Below the pieces are notes generated by a model. That model saw only the letters and a program-made list of their open reading frames with translations, did not search any database and was not told where the DNA came from. From NCBI GenBank assembly GCA_964586285.1, contig CAZPHU010000023.1, positions 1-41,521 of the forward strand: a stretch of DNA of 41,521 nt. The letters are read 5' to 3'. Each line of letters starts with the position of its first letter. Within the stretch, counting starts at the first letter, position 1. The translations under genes were made by a program, and so were the position numbers. The DNA comes from CAZPHU01 sp964586285 (GTDB lineage: Bacteria > Fibrobacterota > Chitinivibrionia > Chitinivibrionales > CAYFVL01). Shown piece by piece: positions 24,817 to 32,611 of the stretch.

Positions 24817-24923
24817 AGCCAAGTGAGAGACTCAAATGGCGTAAAAAAGTCTCCGGGCAGCCAGGTGAGAGACTCAAATTGCACAAAAAAGTCTCCGGGG
24901 CGCTAAGTGAGAGACTTAGATGG
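24817..24923. repeat. 42-bp tandem repeat, about 2.5 copies
   Basis: Unit 1 is 24817-24858, unit 2 is 24859-24900, and a partial third unit is 24901-24923. Copies differ at a few bases. Each full unit contains the inverted pair 'gagact' and 'agtctc' with 15 bases between. The unit is a multiple of three, so several frames stay open; in one plus frame it encodes a 14-residue repeat of the type 'SERLKWRKKVSGQP'. It lies in the gap between the surface-repeat gene and flgF, and there are no spacers between units. Confidence 0.85.
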
Positions 24924-25034
24924 GAAACAATTGCCGGTGAAAGGCAAATTCGTTCTTTTAAGTCACATAAAATCCACTTTACATAAATTTGCCAACGTCA
25001 ACTGCTGTAATGGGTTATAAGCTATATGAAAGTT

Positions 25035-25050
25035 AGGCACGAAGTGTGCT
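25035..25050 (+). promoter_or_regulatory. sigma-54 type promoter upstream of flgF
   Basis: The segment reads 'aggcacgaagtgtgct': GG (25036-25037) and GC (25048-25049) are exactly 10 bases apart, and 'GGCACG' matches the -24 element well. The -12 element 'GTGC' is one base off the usual TTGC. It lies about 50 bases before the flgF start. A second site of the same form precedes flgI. Confidence 0.7.
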
Positions 25051-25099
25051 GATGCAAGCACCTTAAAGCTATTTTCAAATTTGAGAGGGACCGACTTTT

Positions 25100-25834
25100 A
25101 TGATTCAGGGGATATACCTTTCCACCCAAGCCATGACTCTTCAGGCACAGAAGCAGGATCAGATCGCAAACAACCTGGCCAACGTTAACTCCACCGGTTA
25201 CAAGCAAGGCTCATTGTTTGCCCGCGCCTACCAGCGAACGGTTGCCGACGACAAACTCAATCCTTATGCCAACCGCGAGATCAGGGCTGATGAATGCATG
25301 GTGGATTACAGGGAAGGTCAAATGCGTAAAACCGGAGCCCCACTCGATGTCATGATAAAAGGTTCCGGTTTTTTTACCGCCATGACCAATGAGGGTGTTC
25401 GATATACCAGAAACGGCAATTTTGCCCTGGATGCCGATGGATTCCTGATTACGTTTGAAGGATCGAAGGTGCTGGGAACCGAGGGGTTCATTCGTTTTGA
25501 CGGTGAGGGAGATGTGCGTATTACCGAGAAGGGCGAAGTGTATCAGGGGGACGAGCAAAAGGGTGTACTGCGAATCGCCGATTTCAATAAGCCTTACCGG
25601 CTGTTGCGCGAACAGAACACCTTTTTCAGGCCTCAACTGCCGGACAACCCGGAAATCTCCTCGGCGGGATTTGCGATTAATCAGGGATATCTTGAAGGCT
25701 CCAATGTGGAGCTGATAAAGAATATGGCGGCAATGATATCGGCACAACGTGCCTTCGAAGCCGACTCCAAAGCCCTTCAGGCCCAAGACCAGACGCTTGA
25801 GAAGGCTGTCAATCAGGTCGGTAGATTGTCATAG
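25100..25834 (+). CDS. flgF: flagellar basal-body rod protein FlgF
   Basis: This is a proximal-rod component of the flagellum, exported by the flagellar type III apparatus and thus without a signal peptide. The N-terminus has the rod/hook motif 'DQIANNLANVNSTGYK', the centre has 'GSGFFTAMTNEGVRYTRNGNFALDADGFLI', and the C-terminus has the conserved 'YLEGSNVELIKNMAAMISAQRAFEADSK' heptad region. At 244 residues and next to flgG it fits FlgF. 'gaggga' precedes the ATG. It is the first gene of the unit flgF-flgG-flgA-flgH and is probably transcribed from the sigma-54-type promoter at 25035. Confidence 0.92.
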   Translation: MIQGIYLSTQAMTLQAQKQDQIANNLANVNSTGYKQGSLFARAYQRTVADDKLNPYANREIRADECMVDYREGQMRKTGAPLDVMIKGSGFFTAMTNEGVRYTRNGNFALDADGFLITFEGSKVLGTEGFIRFDGEGDVRITEKGEVYQGDEQKGVLRIADFNKPYRLLREQNTFFRPQLPDNPEISSAGFAINQGYLEGSNVELIKNMAAMISAQRAFEADSKALQAQDQTLEKAVNQVGRLS

Positions 25835-25854
25835 AAAACAGTAGCCTCTGTTTT
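25835..25854 (+). other. small hairpin between flgF and flgG
   Basis: Arms 'aaaacag' and 'ctgtttt' flank a 6-base loop directly after the flgF stop codon. It could be a weak attenuator or a processing site that sets flgF/flgG ratios. The stem is weak. Confidence 0.4.
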
Positions 25855-25884
25855 AAAAACAGGTAAAGAGCAGGAGAAATAAAT

Positions 25885-26673
25885 ATGATTCGTTCGATGT
25901 ATACCGCGGCAACGGGTATGGAGGCTCAGCAATTATACATGGACACGGTTTCCAATAACCTGTCCAACGTAAACACCAACGGATACAAACGATCAAAAAT
26001 CGAGTTCCAAAGTCTCATGTATCAGACGCTTCGTGAGCCCGGGGTTCGCAACGTAGAGGGCGGTATGTCGGCATCGGGGATTCAGGTCGGGTTGGGAGTA
26101 AAGACCGGTTCCGTTCACAAAATATTCGAACAGGGCTCGGTTAACCAGACCGGTAATCCGATGGATTTCGCAATCGACGGTGACGGGTTCTTTCAGATTG
26201 GAATGCCCGACGGCAGCATCCTTTATTCGCGTGACGGGCAATTTAAGCTTAGCAGTGACGGAACGATTGTTAATGCCGGCGGCTTTCCGGTGTATCCTCA
26301 AACCTCCGTTCCTCAGGGAGCGCAGGGGCTTGAGGTTAGTGAGGACGGACGAATAAGTGTGATACTCCCGGGAGATGAGCACCTCACGGAGATCGGGCAG
26401 TTTGAGCTGGCTCGTTTTGTCAATCCGGCCGGACTCAAATCTCTGGGAAACAATGTTTTTTCGACCACCGACGCCTCAGGTGAGCCGGTTTTTACCTATC
26501 CGGGCGAAGAGGGAACCGGAACCATAATGCAGCGATATGTGGAAGCCTCGAATGTGCAGATCGTTGAAGAGATGGTTAACATGATTTCGGCTCAACGGGC
26601 ATTTGAAATCGTATCTAAATCCATACAGGTTTCCGAAGATATGCTTCAGGTAGTAAACAACCTCAAGAGGTAA
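25885..26673 (+). CDS. flgG: flagellar distal-rod protein FlgG
   Basis: The distal rod subunit that passes through the P and L rings. The protein begins 'MIRSMYTAATGMEAQQLYMD', has 'TVSNNLSNVNTNGYKRSK' and the FlgG-typical 'FQSLMYQTLREPG', and ends with 'EASNVQIVEEMVNMISAQRAFEIVSK'. At 262 residues it has the standard FlgG length. A good 'aggag' lies 9 bases before the ATG. The spacing to flgA (11 bases) and the shared strand place it in the same transcript as flgF. Confidence 0.95.
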   Translation: MIRSMYTAATGMEAQQLYMDTVSNNLSNVNTNGYKRSKIEFQSLMYQTLREPGVRNVEGGMSASGIQVGLGVKTGSVHKIFEQGSVNQTGNPMDFAIDGDGFFQIGMPDGSILYSRDGQFKLSSDGTIVNAGGFPVYPQTSVPQGAQGLEVSEDGRISVILPGDEHLTEIGQFELARFVNPAGLKSLGNNVFSTTDASGEPVFTYPGEEGTGTIMQRYVEASNVQIVEEMVNMISAQRAFEIVSKSIQVSEDMLQVVNNLKR

Positions 26674-26684
26674 AAAAAACTAAA

Positions 26685-27656
26685 ATGAACCGCTTGCCCA
26701 TACTTCTGTCAGTGATTCTGCTTTTATGCGGCATGGAATTTCCGGTGCGCGGGGCTGAGCACGTAGGTATCAGATTTCTCGATTCGGCGGCGGTAAACGA
26801 TACGGTTATTCTGTTGCGGGATATTGCGGTCATTGATGGAGAGAGTGCCCTGGTCGAAAAGATCGGCGCCGCGAAAGTAGGGGAATCGGCTCCCGCCGGG
26901 TATTACAGATGGGTTGACGGCAAGGATGCTGTGCATTTCTATCTCCTTTCCCGTTTCCGGCAAGTAGACTTCAACGTCACCCATCAAGCCAGGGTGAAGG
27001 TCTACACCCGATTCGGACAACATTCTGTATCCCGGTTTGAAAAGCAGATACTGGCTTATCTTCAGGAGGGCCTAAAATGGCGTCCGGATGAATGGACATG
27101 CGAAATCCGGGAGAAAACCTTCAAGACACTCGACAGGCCATTTGTGGTTGAGGTTGAGGGGTTAAAGGATTCTTTTGCGCGCGGATCGATCCCGCTGAAA
27201 CTGCGTCTTTTATATGATGGGCAAGCCGATGAAATTGATTTTACCTGTAGAATCAATGTCAAGGCATCGGTGATAGTTGCGGCGGGTGCGATTCAGAGGA
27301 ATAAGCTTATAGAAGCATCCGATCTGACGATTCAACGAGTCGATATTACCGGCAACCGATATGAGCCGTATCGGGATAAATCGTCTCTTATAGGAATGCG
27401 CTGTGCGCGAGCCGTGCGAAAGGGGAGTGTTCTAACGCCTCTTATGATCACCGAAGACCCGGCTGTTAAAAGGGGGGATCAGGTATATATCAATCTAAAT
27501 ATGGGCGCAATAAAGATTTCGGTTCCGGCCCGCGCAAGAGAAGCCGGTAGAAAAGGAGAAAACATATGGGTAGAAAATCTCCAGACAAACAAGCTTATTC
27601 GGGTCGAGGTCGCGGGGGAAGGACTGGTCACCATGACAATGAAGGGGACTTTATGA
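26685..27656 (+). CDS. flgA: flagellar P-ring assembly chaperone FlgA
   Basis: This is a periplasmic chaperone needed to assemble FlgI into the P ring. It has an N-terminal signal peptide ('LPILLSVILLLCGMEFPVRG'), a longer than usual N-terminal region, and a C-terminal SAF-like domain with 'VVAAGAIQRNKLIEASDLTIQRVD' and 'ARAVRKGSVLTPLMITEDPAVKRGDQV'. At 323 residues it is longer than enteric FlgA (about 219), as in many non-enteric phyla with an extra N-terminal domain. Its end overlaps the preferred flgH start by ATGA. Confidence 0.9.
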   Translation: MNRLPILLSVILLLCGMEFPVRGAEHVGIRFLDSAAVNDTVILLRDIAVIDGESALVEKIGAAKVGESAPAGYYRWVDGKDAVHFYLLSRFRQVDFNVTHQARVKVYTRFGQHSVSRFEKQILAYLQEGLKWRPDEWTCEIREKTFKTLDRPFVVEVEGLKDSFARGSIPLKLRLLYDGQADEIDFTCRINVKASVIVAAGAIQRNKLIEASDLTIQRVDITGNRYEPYRDKSSLIGMRCARAVRKGSVLTPLMITEDPAVKRGDQVYINLNMGAIKISVPARAREAGRKGENIWVENLQTNKLIRVEVAGEGLVTMTMKGTL

Positions 27657-28222
27657 ACAACATTATGAAAACGGCTCTTATTTTCACTATAACTTTCGCT
27701 TGTATGGCAAAGGGCGAACAGATCTATAGTCTGTATACCGATCATCGTGCAATGAAAGTCGACGATATACTTACCGTAATAATCGTTGAGGAAGCCAAAG
27801 CGGGCAGCAGGAGCGGAACCAACACCAGCAAGGGACATAACTACGGGGTTGATGGGGTGCGCGGTTCAGGCGCTCTGGATTTCATGCCGTCCCTGGGTGT
27901 ATCCGGGGGGGTAAACTCCGAATATGACGGAAAGGCGGGAACCAGCAGGGAAGGAACTCTTGCCGCGCGGGTCAGTGCCAGGGTAACCAGGGTCATGAAC
28001 AACGGAAATCTGATTGTCGAGGGGAGCAAGGTAGTGGAAATAAACGACGAGAAAGAGATTATAAAAGTATCGGGGGTTGTACGCCCGGAGGATATCGGTT
28101 CGAGTAATATTGTGTATTCTTACAACATCGCAGACGCTCAGATTACCTATTCGGGAAAAGGCACCGTGCATACCGGTGCGCGCCCCGGACTGTTCACCCG
28201 GTTGATAAACTGGATTTTCTGA
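27653..28222 (+). CDS. flgH: flagellar L-ring protein FlgH
   Basis: This is the outer-membrane ring subunit that acts as the flagellar bushing. Family features are 'MKVDDILTVIIVEEAKAGSRSGTNTSK', 'LAARVSARVTRVMNNGNLIVEGSK' and 'IVYSYNIADAQITYSGKG'. The ATG at 27653 is supported by 'aagggga' and by the ATGA overlap with flgA; a longer frame from 27566 lies inside flgA. At 189 residues it is somewhat short. The N-terminus ('LIFTITFACMAKG') contains a Cys but only a poor lipobox, whereas FlgH is normally a lipoprotein, so the anchoring is uncertain. Confidence 0.92.
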   Translation: MNNIMKTALIFTITFACMAKGEQIYSLYTDHRAMKVDDILTVIIVEEAKAGSRSGTNTSKGHNYGVDGVRGSGALDFMPSLGVSGGVNSEYDGKAGTSREGTLAARVSARVTRVMNNGNLIVEGSKVVEINDEKEIIKVSGVVRPEDIGSSNIVYSYNIADAQITYSGKGTVHTGARPGLFTRLINWIF

Positions 28223-28337
28223 TTGCCGGCAAAACTTTCACTTAAGTTTCCCTATGAATGGGGCACTCCTTCATTTCCTTTATCATCTCTAGACGTTTTC
28301 GCTACAATTACGAGAACAAATTTCGCCGTAATTAGAA

Positions 28338-28363
28338 AAAAGGCATTCTTTCAAATGCCTTTT
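28338..28363. terminator. bidirectional terminator between flgH and the HtrA-like gene
   Basis: A 10-bp stem (aaaaggcatt / aatgcctttt) with a 6-base loop, A-rich on the left and T-rich on the right. It sits between two convergent genes, 116 bases after flgH and 63 bases past the end of the protease gene. Confidence 0.65.
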
Positions 28364-28425
28364 AGCGTTCGTGCAAGACCTGCTGTTACTCATGACATAT
28401 ATGCGTGGTTTACTGAAGAGTGGCT

Positions 28426-30591
28426 TTATTCCGGTTGCGCCGAGGATATGGTCATCTGGTGCAATACCGTCTGAACATCGGAGGTCTCGATAATCAATTT
28501 TCCCGGTCCCACGGGCAGATTGCGATCGGCAAACTGCATCAGGACTCCCTCGGAGGTGCTCAACAGAAGTGTCTTGCCGTGTACGGCCAGAAGCAGCCTG
28601 TCGGTATTGTCGAAAAAATCCCCCGGAAGTGGTGACTGGTAAAGCACTTTTTGCTCATCCCCTTTGAAGGATATTACCGAAACCGCCATCTCCTGCTTGG
28701 AGAAGCGCAATTCCGCATACCCCTTGCTGTCTTTGCGAAAAATTACCGAAAATTTCCCTTCCATGTTTCCCTGACCAAGAGACAGAATAAGATCCATGGA
28801 AAAATCATCGAAACGATAACGTGTGAACTCCGAAAACCTGGACAGGCGGTCATGATAAGGCTGTGCGCAGCCCGCGTCACTAAACTGCCAGGGCGAGGCC
28901 GACAGGGTGTCCTCGCTTGTGTACTGAAACCACCAGGTTGACTCGAGATTAAAGTAATCGGTAAACCAATAGGAGATTATATTCGGTCTCTTGGTAGACG
29001 AAGCCCTTTGGGGTGAGTCGGGCAATTTATACACCTGAAGAGAGTCAAAAAGAGCATTACTTTCTACGGAATAGAATCCCACTCGACCGGATGTGCCAAA
29101 TTCGGCGAATGAGGAGAAGACGCACTGACCATCGACATATGCGTGTATGGTGTCTTGGCTTACAACTGCCGAAAGTGTATGCCAGAGATCCGCTACGGGG
29201 GCACTGAGCTTTTTCTGCTTTATTACAAACCACCCAAAGGGAGTATTCGAATGATACGCAAGTTGGGCGAAATTGGATCCGCGATGAATCCTCAGCAGAT
29301 AAAATCCGTTGTCGTTGGCTCGGAAGATTAAACCGGCTCTGCTGTCGTCGTGGGAATCGGTGATTTTGACCTTCGCCTCCACAAGGTAATTTTGCCACAG
29401 AGTGTCTCCAACGTGAATGGCATGAAGCTTTTCGTTGCTCTCGAACTGCTGCAGGTTACCATCATTGACATACCATGTACTTTTCTCCGCACCGTCGGTA
29501 TACTGCTCCCATTCCTCTAACTCATCCTGCGAATCGAAAGTCGCACTGAGTGCGGGACGCTTCCTGACGGAGGCATACTCGCTAAGCTTTGGGGTGTTTG
29601 GAAAGCACCGGTTTTCAGCTCCCCCGCCACGATTACTTATAAGCGATATGTTCCCCTCGGGTCTTAGATCAACATTGACCGTGTCGTTATGCAGGAACTT
29701 GTCCTGCATAAACCATGATTCATGTCCCTTGCGCATGACGGTAAGCGTTTTCCATCCAGGAGTCAGCTCTACATTCTGAACCGGCAGCCCTCCAACGGAA
29801 TCACCGTTTAGAAACAGCTGCCCTCCGTTGGAGGACAGAACCGTCAGTCTGGTTTTTCTGCTTGAGCTTTTTTCAAAGGAGACGTTTTTGGTCATCTCCT
29901 CAAGAAGCGTAATCGGTACGGCAAAGCTCATTCTCGTGTCCTGGATTATCTGCTTCATTATTCCAAGCACGTTACCGTTGTTGTCAACCACCGGACCTCC
30001 GCTGTTTCCCGGATTGACTCCGGCATCAATCTGAATAGACTCCAGAGTCCCCCTGTCGTCATGACGCATGGCCGAAATGGTTCCTCTGCTGACGGTTATC
30101 TCCGGACCTCGCTGAAGGACCGAGAATGTCTCACCGAATGGAAAACCAAATATCCATACCGGAGTGGTTTCGATCAGATCGTCGGTTGAGCCAAACTCAA
30201 GAAACTTGGTGTTTTTTGCGTCGGTGCTAAGTATGGCCAGATCGTTTTCCTTGTCCGCGAAAAGCAGTTTGGCGTCCATGATCTCGTGATTGGGAGTGCC
30301 GCTGTATCTGACTGCTTTGATTTCGCTTACGGGGGCCGGGAAACCGAGGTTGTAGATGGAAATCATGGGTTCGACCACATGGTAGCTTGTGGCTAAATGT
30401 CCGTTTGAGGATATGAAGAAACCGGTGCCGGAGGTGCTTACCTCTTCTCCGCTCAAAGAAAATATCCTTTTAACTTCTATATATACCGTTGCGTTCTTTA
30501 TTCGCTCAATGGTCTGGCGGGGGACCAGTTGAGAGAATGTCCCACCTGCCGCGATCATCACAAATATGACTGCATATATGGTTTTTTTCAT
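28426..30591 (-). CDS. HtrA-like serine protease with PEGA-like and concanavalin-like C-terminal domains
   Basis: An exported trypsin-fold protease. After the signal peptide, the catalytic triad is visible as His71 ('TSYHVVEP'), Asp117 ('DLAIL') and Ser198 ('GNSGGPVV'), numbered from the ATG at 30591. There is no PDZ domain. A PEGA-like module (about 265-320, 'GGQLFLNGDSVGGLPVQNVELTPGWKTL') is followed by one and perhaps two beta-sandwich modules of the DUF1080/LamG sort ('LVEAKVKITDSHDDSRAGLIFRAND', 'GRVGFYSVESNALFD'). These usually bind carbohydrate or peptide. The start is chosen for 'aaggcagg' 5 bases upstream. The gene lies on the opposite strand in the middle of the flagellar cluster. 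Confidence 0.87.
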   Translation of the reverse strand: MKKTIYAVIFVMIAAGGTFSQLVPRQTIERIKNATVYIEVKRIFSLSGEEVSTSGTGFFISSNGHLATSYHVVEPMISIYNLGFPAPVSEIKAVRYSGTPNHEIMDAKLLFADKENDLAILSTDAKNTKFLEFGSTDDLIETTPVWIFGFPFGETFSVLQRGPEITVSRGTISAMRHDDRGTLESIQIDAGVNPGNSGGPVVDNNGNVLGIMKQIIQDTRMSFAVPITLLEEMTKNVSFEKSSSRKTRLTVLSSNGGQLFLNGDSVGGLPVQNVELTPGWKTLTVMRKGHESWFMQDKFLHNDTVNVDLRPEGNISLISNRGGGAENRCFPNTPKLSEYASVRKRPALSATFDSQDELEEWEQYTDGAEKSTWYVNDGNLQQFESNEKLHAIHVGDTLWQNYLVEAKVKITDSHDDSRAGLIFRANDNGFYLLRIHRGSNFAQLAYHSNTPFGWFVIKQKKLSAPVADLWHTLSAVVSQDTIHAYVDGQCVFSSFAEFGTSGRVGFYSVESNALFDSLQVYKLPDSPQRASSTKRPNIISYWFTDYFNLESTWWFQYTSEDTLSASPWQFSDAGCAQPYHDRLSRFSEFTRYRFDDFSMDLILSLGQGNMEGKFSVIFRKDSKGYAELRFSKQEMAVSVISFKGDEQKVLYQSPLPGDFFDNTDRLLLAVHGKTLLLSTSEGVLMQFADRNLPVGPGKLIIETSDVQTVLHQMTISSAQPE

Positions 30592-30837
30592 GGTAACCTG
30601 CCTTTTTGCATTTACTTTTACGCATACTCCGCCCACGCCGATTTGTAAAGTTCAGATCGGTAGGGTGTAAGGTACAAGAGCTTGCCGCACCCTCAATAAT
30701 GGATATCCTCAGATTTCTTCCTTTCCTCACAACCTAAGGTTTCGCAAACCTCTGATTTGATTAAATTCGCAAAGCATATGCCACGACGCCCTCCTTTTAC
30801 CGTTTTTGTTCCTTGGTGTAAAATACGGAGGCAAAAA

Positions 30838-30978
30838 ATGCCTTCGGGCGGCAGTAAACTACCACTAATCGGTTATACTGTTTTCTTTGGAGAACTTTGT
30901 AACGTAAACATATGCAGTCACTTGCAGGCAGTTAAAGATGATAGGCACGTAATATGCTTAGTGCATCGTGAAAAATGA
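30838..30978 (+). CDS. possible 46-residue small ORF upstream of flgI
   Basis: A perfect 'ggagg' (30827-30831) lies 6 bases before the ATG. The product has no recognisable motif. Its 3' part overlaps the sigma-54-type promoter of flgI, which argues against a conserved coding function. The gap 30592-31008 otherwise holds only that promoter and the unidentified protease promoter. Confidence 0.25.
   Translation: MPSGGSKLPLIGYTVFFGELCNVNICSHLQAVKDDRHVICLVHREK
30943..30958 (+). promoter_or_regulatory. sigma-54 type promoter upstream of flgI
   Basis: The segment reads 'aggcacgtaatatgct': GG (30944-30945) and GC (30956-30957) are exactly 10 bases apart. It shares 'AGGCACG' and 'TGCT' with the site before flgF. 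It lies about 50 bases before the preferred flgI start at 31009. Confidence 0.7.
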
Positions 30979-31008
30979 ATTTTGTGCATCGGAAAGCAGG
31001 GAAGTTTC

Positions 31009-32154
31009 ATGAATCTTAATGCCGCGATGAAATTTGTAATAGTGATCGGTATCATTTTGAGCAGCTTAAAGGTAGAGGCGCAGCAACAGGTCAGAATCAA
31101 GGATGTGGCCTCTATCACCGGGCTGGCGGATGTTCAACTGTTCGGCTATGGTCTTGTGGTCGGTCTGGCGGGTACGGGAGACAGGACTCAGACCATATTC
31201 ACAGAGCAGACCATCGCCAATATGCTTAAGAATATGGGTATAGAGTTGCCCGATCGCACCATGCGTGTTCGCAATGTGGCGGCGGTGATGGTTACCGGAA
31301 ACCTTCGTCCTTTCAAACGTCAGGGCACACGTTTCGACGTGACGGTCAGTTCGCTTGGAGATGCGGGGAGTCTGGAGGGGGGGACTTTGATTCTGACTCC
31401 TCTTCAGGGGCCCGACGGGGTGATTTATGCCAGTGCCCAGGGGCCTCTTGCTACGGGCGGGTATGACATTCGCAACAGGGGGTTGAGTCATATAAAGAAG
31501 AATCATGTGCTTGTGGGAAGAATCCCCGACGGTGCGATCGTTCAGCGGGAGTATGAGTTCAGCGGTTTTTCGGGGCAGGATTTGTCCATATCCCTTTCGG
31601 TACCCGATTTCTCTTCTGCCGTTGCCATGGCCGATGCAGTCAACGAGCTGTTTGCAGACCAGTATGTCACTCCAATCGCAAACGCGGTGGATGCCTCGAC
31701 CGTGGAGCTGAATTATGATATTATCAGGCGCGATCCCGAGAGGACTCAGGCCGGTCTGACTCAGTTCATTGCTCAGGTTGAGAATGTTTCCTTCGAAATA
31801 TCAAATGTCGCCCGTGTGGTGGTAAACGAACGTACCGGTACCATAGTGGCCGGCGGACGTGTAAGCATATCGGCGGTTGCGGTTACTCACGGGGGAGTTA
31901 AGGTGGAGATAGTAAACGTTCCGGAGGTAATCCAACCCCAGCCCTTTACCCTGGGACAGACCGCAGTAGTGCCCAATCCCCAACAGGTCGTTGAGGAAAC
32001 CGATATGGAAATGGTTGTTCTTGATGCAACCACCACAGTGTCCGATCTGGCCCAGGCACTGAATTCATTGGGTGTGGCACCCAGAGATGTCATTGCGATA
32101 CTCCAGGCCCTCAAGGAGGCCGGTGCTCTTCAGGCGCAACTTGTCATTATGTAG
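31009..32154 (+). CDS. flgI: flagellar P-ring protein FlgI
   Basis: This is the periplasmic ring subunit around the rod. After a signal peptide ('FVIVIGIILSSLKVEA') come the family signatures 'VRIKDVASITGLADVQLFGYGLVVGLAGTGD', 'IANMLKNMGIELP' and 'GTLILTPLQGPDG', and near the end 'ATTTVSDLAQALNSLGVAPRDVIAILQALKEAGAL'. The last segment is the hallmark of FlgI. At 381 residues it is complete. The ATG at 31009 has 'aggga' upstream; an ATG at 30982 is less well supported. It is separated from flgH by the opposite-strand protease gene and has its own sigma-54-type promoter. No flgJ follows. Confidence 0.95.
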   Translation: MNLNAAMKFVIVIGIILSSLKVEAQQQVRIKDVASITGLADVQLFGYGLVVGLAGTGDRTQTIFTEQTIANMLKNMGIELPDRTMRVRNVAAVMVTGNLRPFKRQGTRFDVTVSSLGDAGSLEGGTLILTPLQGPDGVIYASAQGPLATGGYDIRNRGLSHIKKNHVLVGRIPDGAIVQREYEFSGFSGQDLSISLSVPDFSSAVAMADAVNELFADQYVTPIANAVDASTVELNYDIIRRDPERTQAGLTQFIAQVENVSFEISNVARVVVNERTGTIVAGGRVSISAVAVTHGGVKVEIVNVPEVIQPQPFTLGQTAVVPNPQQVVEETDMEMVVLDATTTVSDLAQALNSLGVAPRDVIAILQALKEAGALQAQLVIM

Positions 32155-32611
32155 AGATTCTTTAATCATCTAAAGACCCATTCTAAACACGACAGGCAGT
32201 GGTGTGAGGTCCAAAGACCCAGTGTCGGCGGACCGCGACTTCCAAAAAATTGTACCTTCTTTTCTATCCTCTTTATTTTCTGGTCAGCTCGGATTAGTTT
32301 TCTATAAGTCCTCATTTTACACGCTTAAATGGACCCTTCCGGTAAAAGAAGAACTGTATTTTTGAACAAAGTCCTTTGTAACTCTGGACATGCACCCGAT
32401 CACATAATATATATTCACAATTTAATATTAGTTAACCAGAGGGGTTCATACTTGTAATCACAATATCTGAATGTTCACGTTAACCTTCATCAAAGGAGTT
32501 TACAAAAAAACTTAAAATCATCAACTAACAGCTGGGCATTGAACAATACCGTTTAGTGTCTCTATTTTTCACTTTTTTTTAACGTCACTACAAAAAGCGA
32601 GGAGTTTTATT
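32155..32611. other. 457-base AT-rich intergenic region before the OM barrel gene
   Basis: No convincing gene is seen. A 14-codon ORF near 32472 ends just after an 'aaaggag' that has no start codon at a suitable distance, so I do not call it. I see no clear intrinsic terminator for flgI. The length and AT-richness suggest a long regulated leader for the barrel gene. Confidence 0.35.

Noticed and set aside
24563..24886. N-terminal extension of the surface-repeat protein
   Set aside because: The frame is open, but the signal peptide and a strong ribosome binding site mark 24562 as the start; the extension is low-complexity and runs through homopolymers and tandem repeats.
24817..24923. CRISPR-like array
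   Set aside because: The repeat units abut directly without spacers, and no cas gene is present.
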